From NCBI GenBank assembly GCA_910592205.1, contig CAJVPJ010000840.1:1-15769 (forward strand): a DNA stretch of 15,769 nucleotides, read 5' to 3'. Below are positions 8,931 to 15,769 of the stretch, one piece after another. This stretch comes from Paraglomus occultum (taxonomy: Eukaryota > Glomeromycota > Glomeromycetes > Paraglomerales > Paraglomeraceae). Positions within the stretch are counted from its first letter, which is position 1, and every line of letters starts with the position of its first letter. Under the pieces are notes generated by a model that searched no databases, was not told where the DNA came from, and was given only the letters and a program-made list of their open reading frames with translations. The translations under genes were made by a program, and so were the position numbers.

Positions 8931-10456
8931 ATGACTGGAAAGTATGTTATCACAGCTACCTAGCATAGGCTGCGAGAGCGAGATAGACTGCGAGATAGAG
9001 AGAGTGCTCATATAAATACTTGCTAGAAAAACAATCTCGATACTAAACCAATGGATAATACACATAAATTTCTCGTCCTTTTTCTTTCTTTACCACCCTC
9101 ATCTTTTCACTCGACTCACCCCCACTCTTTTGTTTACACAACAGAACCTTTGCAGACATTCACGAAGAACTCGCCTATTACAAAGCACAAACAACAAATC
9201 TCCAACTAGAACTAGAAGACACACGGGCTTCGCTAGAAGAGTTTCAACAAACATCACGAGAACTGGAAGAAGACTTGGAAAGAGAACTCGAAACAGTAGA
9301 AAAGCGATGCAAAGATCTGAGAGCCAAGAATGAAGCTTTAAAGAACGAAGTTGACGATTGGAAGGTTTGTATGGCGTCCCATGCTCGAGTTTCTCGATCG
9401 AATTGCGATTCGATTATAAAACCTGAGTATTAACTGGTCTTTTTTTTTTTTTTTTTAATCATCGCTTTTAGCAAAAATTCTATCAATCAAAACAAGAATC
9501 AAATGTTAATCAAACACAAATGCAAAGAGAACTCGACTCTTTACGAGCTTTACGAGATAAATACGCAGAAAAGACAAGGAACCTTGAACTTGAGAATGAC
9601 GACTTGGAGCGAACAGAAAGGTTATTATCTGCGCCCGTTGATTTCGTGTAAAGAACATGAAGAGGAAGCTAGCGATTGTAGCGATTGTAGCGATTGTACA
9701 TACATATACGGTGTATACATTTACTCACACTCCCATGTTTTTTCTAATTCAGAGCATCACGAACAACACTACAAGATCTTGAATCAAAATATAACAAAGC
9801 AATCGAAAGAGGCGCATTGCTCGAGGAAGAACTTGAAGGCAAAGCACAACTAATCGTGCAAGTTCAGCGACTAAAGGATGATCTCCGAGGTTAGTTTTAC
9901 GACGAGTCGAACTGTCTGAAAACATTTTGCTTGACAAGTGTGGAGTTTGACTCGTGACATTGGCTAATTTTCTCAATTCTTCCAACATAAAGACGCAAAC
10001 ATAGAACTTGCAGTTCTCAAAAACAAACAAGATGGCGACCTTGGTCCGCCGTCGACACCAGCAGTACAAAGACATTATTCACGACCACCGTCAGCTATGA
10101 GTATAGACTCTTCTTCTGGCGTAACAACAGCGAATCCGGTTAGGATGGTACAAGAGATGGTTGGCCGAGTTAAGGTACGCGGGTGATTTGGTGTCTAGTT
10201 GTTCGGATTGTCAGAGTCGGATTGCAGTTTACACAAGTCCCATTCTCTATTACAATCGTATTCACCATGTTTTTTCTTTTTTCTTATTCAGTCTCTCGAA
10301 GCCCGCCTTGTTTCCTGCCGCTCGCTGGTAACACCTCTTCTAGCACCACCACCTTCATACTCCACGACAGTTCCTTACCCTGCATCTTCACCTTCACCAC
10401 CACTCATAACTAAGGAAATACTAAGAACTAAATCCGTTCGAAGGGCACGCGGGTAA
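8931..10456 (+). CDS. nudE: NudE-family dynein/LIS1 regulator, six exons, 287 aa
   Basis: Exons: 8931-8941, 9145-9364, 9472-9620, 9753-9889, 9993-10174 and 10292-10456. They join to 864 nt with a clean frame, ending at TAA 10454-10456. Introns are 203, 107, 132, 103 and 117 nt. NudE is a coiled-coil scaffold that binds LIS1 and the dynein intermediate chain and acts in dynein-driven nuclear migration along microtubules. The family signature is plain: an N-terminal HEELAYYKAQ (10-19), a long heptad coiled coil to about residue 190, ESKYNKAIERGALLEEEL in the LIS1-binding half, VQRLKDDLRDANIELAVLK at the start of the conserved C-terminal region, then a Ser/Pro-rich linker, and LEARLVSCRSLVTPLLAPPP (235-254). 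The 11-nt first exon supplies MTGK and its phase fits exon 2. A GTAATT donor overlapping the stop could splice to 10676 and replace the end with a short basic tail; I prefer the TAA because a poly(A) signal follows closely. Confidence 0.92.
9011..9018 (+). promoter_or_regulatory. TATAAATA box-like motif inside nudE intron 1
   Basis: A perfect TATAAATA lies in the first intron, 134 bases before exon 2. An ATG at 9051 follows but is out of frame with NudE. It could be an alternative promoter or chance in AT-rich DNA. Confidence 0.2.
9671..9697 (+). repeat. Three perfect copies of a 9-bp unit in nudE intron 3
   Basis: AGCGATTGT is repeated three times in tandem, between the donor at 9621 and the acceptor ending at 9752. 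Confidence 0.9.
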
Positions 10457-10491
10457 TTCGGTTAAGCATTCTTAGTCTCCAAACACATAAT

Positions 10492-10497
10492 AATAAA
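10492..10497 (+). terminator. Poly(A) signal of nudE
   Basis: AATAAA starts 36 bases after the nudE stop codon, at a typical distance for a cleavage signal. Confidence 0.5.
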
Positions 10498-11326
10498 ACC
10501 CCCCCTCCCCTAATTATGCTAAGCTTTTCGTAGCAGTGTCTCCCTACACTTTTATAACATTGCAATATTTTTCTGCAATTCTTAGAGCTGGCATTTCTCT
10601 TTGAGTTTATTCTCATTTACCTGAACTATTCCAGTCATATTTCTGTAATGACTTTTTTTCAATAGTTGTTTTCAGTAGAAAGTGCCGCAAAAGGCGATGT
10701 CTGGACTTGTAGTAGGATGAGTGAGTGAGAAAAAGATGCATACTCCCCGATGGCACGCTGGGCGGATGCGCAGCATTGTTATTGTGGGAAGCATCGCATC
10801 ACACATACACACACTATCTCACACGCTATCTCCACACATATTATCTCTCACATACTATCTCACATACTATCTATACACATTATTATTCTCTCCCTTTTCT
10901 TCTATTTATGGGGGCACAATCTCCTTAGAAGGGAGGCGATAAGAGACATTACAACTTGTTTCTGGGAGACAACAAAAATTATATATCATTGGTATAGTAT
11001 TTGTTTAATTATCTTTTTGGGATATTATTACATTATTATAATGCCACTCACAGATAAGGGAAACCATTAGAACATTATTTTCTTTCCGCCTTTTATTTTT
11101 TTTGTACAATTTTGAGAATTGTCGATAACCCTTTTTTCTTTTCTTTCTCCTCCAATCCGAAAATGAACTGTCGTCTTTTACTTAAGATGTAAAAAAAAAA
11201 AAGTTGTTTAAACTCTAGTATTAGATAATTATGTTTAAAAAAAAATACTTAAGCCTTAATAAAGCTCTTTTTTTTTCAGAGACTTTTTTGATTGGATGAT
11301 TAATGATTAGTTGAGCATTTGTACGT
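10498..11326. other. Intergenic stretch with a degenerate CACACTATCT repeat
   Basis: Between about 10801 and 10885 a CACA(T)ACTATCT-like unit recurs around seven times with drift. The rest is AT-rich with T and A runs. No gene recognised. Confidence 0.55.
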
Positions 11327-11781
11327 TCAAGTTAAGTTATGAACGATGAGAGGAATGAGAACTGATATGAACTGCGAGCAAAGTAATGTATGACTTGAGA
11401 GAATTGGGCATATCAAAACAATGTGAGGAGAACAAGGAATGAGAGAATTGCACGGGATCTCATTTGCTTGGCTGTGGTCTAACTTTTTCTCGGATCTATA
11501 AATCTGATAAGCAGAAAAGGTAAGGTGAATATAAAGGGCACATGACTGTAAACATTCGGTCAAGGCGTAGCTAATAGTGTCACAGACATGACTATTTGCA
11601 TCGCGAAAAAGGATAATCTTTGTAAAGTTATCTAGACTCGCCCTAACATAAAAGTGAACCACTCACAAATTGGCGGGGACGCGTTGATGTTAGCACTGCT
11701 GAACAAGCTCTGTTCAAAAAAAGCATCAAAACGCATTCGAAAACCACGGGTCAAGCACCAACCAATCGATTTAACAATAAC
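11327..11781 (-). other. Two overlapping minus-strand open frames, coding-like, unidentified
   Basis: Reading the minus strand, one frame is open from 11781 to 11635 (contains RFDAFFEQSLFSSANIN and ends FMLGRV before TAG). A second frame is open from 11662 to 11330 (contains LDNFTKIILFRDANSHVCDT and YRSEKKLDHSQANEIPC), preceded by TGA and without an ATG near its start. Both show a codon pattern rich in purine-any-pyrimidine. They overlap by 28 bases, so a single frame change would join them. No domain is recognised and no splice sites explain them. A decayed gene fragment is one reading; chance is the other. Confidence 0.25.
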
Positions 11782-12724
11782 TTAGTAGACAATTACGTAT
11801 GTTAAAACCGATACACCTCGGGGCTTTTACTACAACGAATATCCAAATATATCAAAGCCAAGAGGGCTTTTTTGTATGCGTTACTATTCAGACGCATATT
11901 ATATATACCAAATATGGACGTCACCCCCTCTTTTTGCCCCCCTCGGGTACAATTTAGGAATTGTTTTTATTATGTATCAGGGGTAACAATCAGTTCGTCG
12001 CATATATCATGTTGCACAAATGCTGCTGTAGTTCAAGAACCGTGAATTCTATTTTACTGTTTACCGTTACTTGAAACTATTAATATGGTAATTGCAAAAA
12101 GAAAAAGGTCCGTAACGGCACGAAACAACTTTTTTGAAAATAGAATTTCGAATGTTTACACTTGAAATAATTACTGCGTTTTAAATTAATGCATTATTGT
12201 TGTCTTTTACATTTTGATTTCATAATCACTTGGATGTCCAGTAACATTCGAGTTTACTCACATAGATTACAAATAAGGTTTTTCCTTTGCAAAAATTTAC
12301 CAACGAGAAAAGAAGCGTGCAAATAGATTTTTTATATTAATTCCATTATAAACAATAACCAGTTTTTAAAAACTTGCTTTGCGCCAACGCATTCGACTAC
12401 TCTAATATTGCAAGTACCGGACAAAGGCATCACGCGCGAGGGGGGAGGAGGGATTGTTTCAATAATCGAATGGGTTTTGTCAAATTCTGATAACCAATTC
12501 TTATATGCCAAGTATTTGGCTTTTTTGTTTTTGGATCAGCTATGGGAGCTACAAGCGGATTCTCAATAAGGCAAAAAAAAGAAACTATATTATCGATCAC
12601 CTCGGCTCATCCAAGTCGATCTGATCACACAAATCATTATAATCCCGACCATCTCATGTGATTTTCAATCAGTCTATTTTTACTCTTTGGTAGTAAAATA
12701 AAAAGACCGAACCAGGGAACAAAG
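11782..12724. other. AT-rich intergenic stretch, no gene recognised
   Basis: No open frame over 60 codons and no RNA gene recognised. The only structure noted is the nested inverted repeat at 12043-12148. A short G-rich run occurs at 12438-12452. Confidence 0.5.
12043..12148. repeat. Nested inverted repeat, hairpin-like
   Basis: Outer arms AATTCTATTTT (12045-12055) and AAAATAGAATT (12137-12147) are perfect complements of 11 bp. Inner arms CCGTTAC (12064-12070) and GTAACGG (12112-12118) add 7 bp. The interval between the arm pairs is partly complementary with gaps. No flanking target duplication was identified. Confidence 0.55.
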
Positions 12725-12949
12725 TCATAAAAAACGAAGAAACGAACTGCAAAAAGCTTTGGGCGATCCGGAAGGATATGCAAAAAGTGTTGTACAAATA
12801 TAATAAGAACCCATTAGAAAAATGGAAAGCATCAATTTATGTGATTGATTATTAATATTAAATATGCCAACAACTGGATAATATTGCCAAGAAATAATTA
12901 CGGTAACGTCATATACTATCGAAAAAATGATGTCATTGTTCTGTCCCAT
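12725..12949 (-). other. 74-codon minus-strand open frame, unidentified
   Basis: Begins with ATG at 12949 and stops at TGA 12725-12727. The peptide is mostly hydrophobic, with IIFSIVYDVTVIISWQYYPV near the start and a second hydrophobic stretch (residues 40-58). Such composition also arises by chance in T-rich DNA. It has no partner gene, and the 140 bases towards the transporter stop contain nothing to support it. Real gene status is doubtful. Confidence 0.15.
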
Positions 12950-13096
12950 AGTCTTTGACTCTGTACTGAATTACCCTCCATTGGTATATTAAATTTGACG
13001 TCCTAATCAAATCACCTATTCCATTATAAGGTATAGATATACAAAAGATAAAAAGTTTCCCCCCAATTAACCCTGGCCACACCTTCTTATTGCTTC

Positions 13097-13861
13097 TCAT
13101 TCCCTAACATCGTCACTCCTCGCCAACCCTTTCCCCTTCTCGATCTTCTTCACTTTAACACAAAACGACAACACAACGCCGATGCCCATCAATGCCCCAA
13201 TAACAAGCCACACAGCATACGGTACCGTCGACACGGTCAGAGAATAAAGCGTGTTAAATAATAGCGGCGCGAGTATTCTCATTAACGCTTCCAAAACGCT
13301 CGTCGCTCCCAGCACTTCACCCGTCTTGGAATGCGGAACCAAGTTGATCAACAATGACTTTATAGTCGGAAGAAGCATCGCCGATAAACATTGGAATATC
13401 CCAATGGCATAAAACCCAAAACCTGTCGGCGTAAGCCCGTAACCCATGTACGATATCGTTTCTATTATGAATCCAAATCTTACCGCCCAAATGTCGAATT
13501 TTAGTGCTTTTCGCGCCTGAAGATCCTGATCAGTGAATTCATCGAAAAATCCATCCCCTGGTTCAGGAGCCAACGTATCCTGCGATAAGAAGGTAGCATC
13601 TTTTGCTGCAGTTTGCAGAAACGTCTCTTTGGGTGGCGAACTATCTCGTTTGAGCCACCTCATGATAATTGGAAACAAAACCATAAGGACAAACACTCTT
13701 GGACCACTCATCAAGAAGATGAAGATTCCTTGTTCCATCACGGTCCATTTAAATGCTAGAGTAGTGTATAGTATCAAAACCGCTTGCATTCCCAGAAATG
13801 CTACAAAAGTTAAACAACTCATAATCGCCACGATAAACAAAGTGTGGTTTCCCCTAACCAA
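13097..13861 (-). CDS. Second half of the MFS transporter (TM7-TM12), intact reading frame
   Basis: This is the undisturbed 3' part of the last exon of the transporter; 13861 is only where this frame becomes clean, and its first codon is TTG, not a start. Six hydrophobic segments are visible at about residues 8-32, 42-66, 123-145, 148-172, 181-205 and 214-235, with an acidic cytoplasmic loop (about 67-115) after TM8. The region LVPHSKTGEVLGATSVLEAL and the ending LFNTLYSLTVSTVPYAVWLV fit TM10-TM12 of fungal MFS carriers of the tetracycline-resistance/HIAT1-like type. A short basic tail precedes TGA 13097-13099. Transport substrate cannot be told from sequence. Confidence 0.8.
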   Translation of the reverse strand: MVRGNHTLFIVAIMSCLTFVAFLGMQAVLILYTTLAFKWTVMEQGIFIFLMSGPRVFVLMVLFPIIMRWLKRDSSPPKETFLQTAAKDATFLSQDTLAPEPGDGFFDEFTDQDLQARKALKFDIWAVRFGFIIETISYMGYGLTPTGFGFYAIGIFQCLSAMLLPTIKSLLINLVPHSKTGEVLGATSVLEALMRILAPLLFNTLYSLTVSTVPYAVWLVIGALMGIGVVLSFCVKVKKIEKGKGLARSDDVRE

Positions 13862-15182
13862 ATGACTTATCGCGCCTCGGTCTTCCTGTCTCTTCGAACT
13901 TGGCTTTTTTTGGGACGAACAGAGTCAATACCTCAAAGATACTCAACACATTTCTTCGTAGCCACGAGTTATGCTCTCGCGCTGTTCTAATTTTTGTTTG
14001 CGTTCATGTTCTGCCTTGTTTTTCTGGCGTTAGCGACTCGGGAAGGATGAACAGTACAAAGAGAAAGAACGATATAAATACTGCGACGGCAATGTAGAAG
14101 ACTGAAATGTATGATCGAGTTGCAGCGACTATCCAACCGGCCGGAACGGGTCCCAAAGAAACGCCGAGGTAGACAACGGCCATCAGCCAGCCAAAGACGA
14201 TTGACCTGGAAAAATGAATAGGGAATGAAGAGAGGTTATGGGCGGAATCCGATTAGATTATACTAAGGCATTACGTGTAATGAATATGATAGCTTCGCGT
14301 ATTTCTATCGACTTTATCAATTGACAAGAATCACAATTATATTACCAGATATACCTTCCATCAACGCTCCGAAGAGGAGAAAATAGGGGCCTAATGCTTG
14401 CGAAAAAGTCCCAACTAGGATGACATTACAATGGTTGAGGGTCATTCCGGCAGTTGCTATTAAGAGTGCAATGCGCCGGCCTTTGCGATCCGAATATGCG
14501 CCCAACGCGCCTAGAACAAAAATTGCTTTGTCGAAGAAGGGAGAAAAAGAAGGTTGGTTAGAAGATTGAAAGTTAAACACTTTAATTGTCGTATGTACAC
14601 GGATCGATGGGTTATTCCATCCTTGTCTTTGCCAAGCCAATCTAGTTCTGGTCCGGCATTTGCGACGATTCATCATTCCTTCCCGGAAAAAAAAAAAAGA
14701 GGACTTACAAAGCACTGCGCCACAGAGACTTATAAATAACAACTAATTCGACGTTATTTTGCTTGTATTTCGGGGATGTTGCATTCGAGATTTGGGACGT
14801 CGTCGTCTGACTCTAATGGGGAATAATAAGATAAACTTGATCCTGGTTGATAGAATGTAGGCTGATCCATTGTCGCCGATAGACCTCCTATCCCTATTAT
14901 GCTTGGTATTATACTATTCTTCATGTCTAATGCCCATTTAGATTTAGTTTTTCAGTTTGTGCCAATCGTCCAAGTCCAAGCGAATTAGCCTCTGAAGCGT
15001 AGTAGTACTCACACACTATTTTCACGTATAACTTTACTCTTCAAGCCCCAAGACAGCGCAATCAGAAAACACGCCGGAAGAAGCCAAAAGGGTGAAGCAC
15101 GGGGTACCATGGCCGAGAAAAAGAAGAAGTAACGTTATCAGAGGATTGAGAGTAAGTAGCATTAGACGAGGTGTCGATTCGT

Positions 15183-15635
15183 CTGTTGTGATTGCGGGTG
15201 TCGTTTCAGTTTGCTGCATTTGAAGTGTGTTGACGTGATGAATTTAGTATGTTTTTTATTGTCATTTACCCGCGTTGTGGTGGCAAGTGTCAATACTAAG
15301 AGTATATAGTTAAAAGTATTATATATACACGATTTAAAAAACGAGTCTACTATCAAGATCAGATTTTTGTACCATGGCATGTCAGATGATTTCAACCCCA
15401 ACAAGTAAGATCTAGATGCGAACAAATTAATTATGTTCTCGATGAAGACGAAATTATTGGCAAAGGTCCTAATGGCACGCTAAACATGGTATTTCGATGG
15501 GATTAAGAGATTGAATAAAGGTGAAAAGTACTTAAATATTACTAATAATGCGGGAGGACAGAATAAAAATAACGCCACCATTTGATTTTACCTCTATTTG
15601 GTAATTTGCGGTTATTATGAAAGTATTGATGATAC
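15183..15635 (-). other. Intron 1 of the MFS gene, no other feature supported
   Basis: A 453-nt interval between the GTATCA donor at 15635 and the ACAACAG acceptor ending at 15183. Joining the flanks gives AG|A (Arg) in frame. An 87-codon open frame crosses part of it (15162-15425) without an ATG at its start or any domain. Confidence 0.5.
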
Positions 15636-15769
15636 CTGGACATACTAAATTCTCCATGGCCATCTATTTCAGCCATGTTTTCACTTATTCCCCCTTCCTC
15701 CTCTGTAATATAACATTGAATTTATCCCTTACTATCATACTTAGTACTATTTGTCCTTTTATTACCATA

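Larger units (their letters stand above)
13097..15676 (-). pseudogene. MFS transporter (HIAT1/tetracycline-carrier-like), broken at several points
   Basis: Blocks, read on the minus strand: 15676-15636 (MAEIDGHGEFSMSR, donor GTATCA); 15182-15013 (phase fits; TM1, WLLPACFLIALSWGLKSK); about 14913-14757 (loop with CNIPEIQAK); 14742-14709 (TM2, donor GTAAGT); 14510-14346 (motif A as GAYSDRKGRR, TM3-TM4, donor GTAATA); 14205-13097 (TM5-TM12). Breaks: one base short at the four-A run 15086-15089; TAA or TAG between 14757 and 14742; the conserved loop before TM5 (family pattern AYVSDCT) absent between 14346 and 14205; frame changes near 14014-14023, 13951-13953 and 13905-13911 in the central loop. 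No plausible intron repairs them. The family exports or imports small solutes across membranes. The two intact neighbours argue for decay rather than sequencing error. Upstream of the ATG an acceptor-like TTACAG (RC of 15703-15708) with an open frame suggests that the gene may begin beyond the window. Confidence 0.65.

Noticed and set aside
13533-13865. Plus-strand open frame of 110 codons
   Set aside because: Antisense shadow of the intact MFS C-terminal half.
15034-15219. 61-codon minus-strand frame starting MQQTETTPAITT at the MFS N-terminus
   Set aside because: Its frame does not lead into TM1; the exon 15182-15013 in another frame joins the upstream ATG exon in phase and continues into the transmembrane segment after one base correction.
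15162-15425. 87-codon minus-strand open frame over the MFS intron
   Set aside because: No ATG at its start, no domain, and it conflicts with the phase-consistent splice 15636/15182.
1-15769. tRNA, rRNA, CRISPR, bacterial operon or phage-type system
   Set aside because: No cloverleaf, no regular spaced direct repeats and no ribosome-binding-site-led gene runs; the genes are spliced and eukaryotic.

Overview
The window is nuclear DNA of an intron-rich, AT-rich eukaryote, most likely a filamentous fungus. One gene encodes NudE, a dynein regulator found only in eukaryotes, and all splice sites are GT-AG. An early-diverging lineage such as Mucoromycota is my guess from the NudE sequence style, the long introns and the bacterial-type hydrolase; that placement is inference. 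Homopolymers and microsatellites are abundant and gene density is low.

Layout. 1-2250: no intact gene. It holds a C27 tract and several near-open, coding-like stretches broken by stops or frame changes. 2251-5718 (+): a dienelactone-hydrolase-type alpha/beta hydrolase of 221 residues in seven exons, including a 6-nt microexon and a 19-nt exon carrying the catalytic serine. 5719-8930: intergenic, with a G-rich tract, several tandem repeats and an A/C-rich leader before the next gene. 8931-10456 (+): NudE, 287 residues in six exons, the first coding exon only 11 nt. 10457-13096: intergenic, with coding-like open stretches on the minus strand and a nested inverted repeat. 13097-15676 (-): a major facilitator superfamily (MFS) transporter. 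Its second half is intact, but the N-terminal half and central loop carry at least four one-base frame breaks, a stop-containing junction and a missing conserved block.

The hydrolase and NudE coding sequences assemble without a single frame error over about 1.5 kb. The breaks in the MFS gene therefore look more like gene decay than general sequence error, though reads are needed to be sure. NudE and the MFS gene are convergent. I see no functional link among the three genes; this is an ordinary eukaryotic gene neighbourhood, and I found no evidence of a new multi-gene system. The most notable points are the microexon architecture of the hydrolase, the decaying transporter and the unexplained coding-like relics in the first 2.2 kb.
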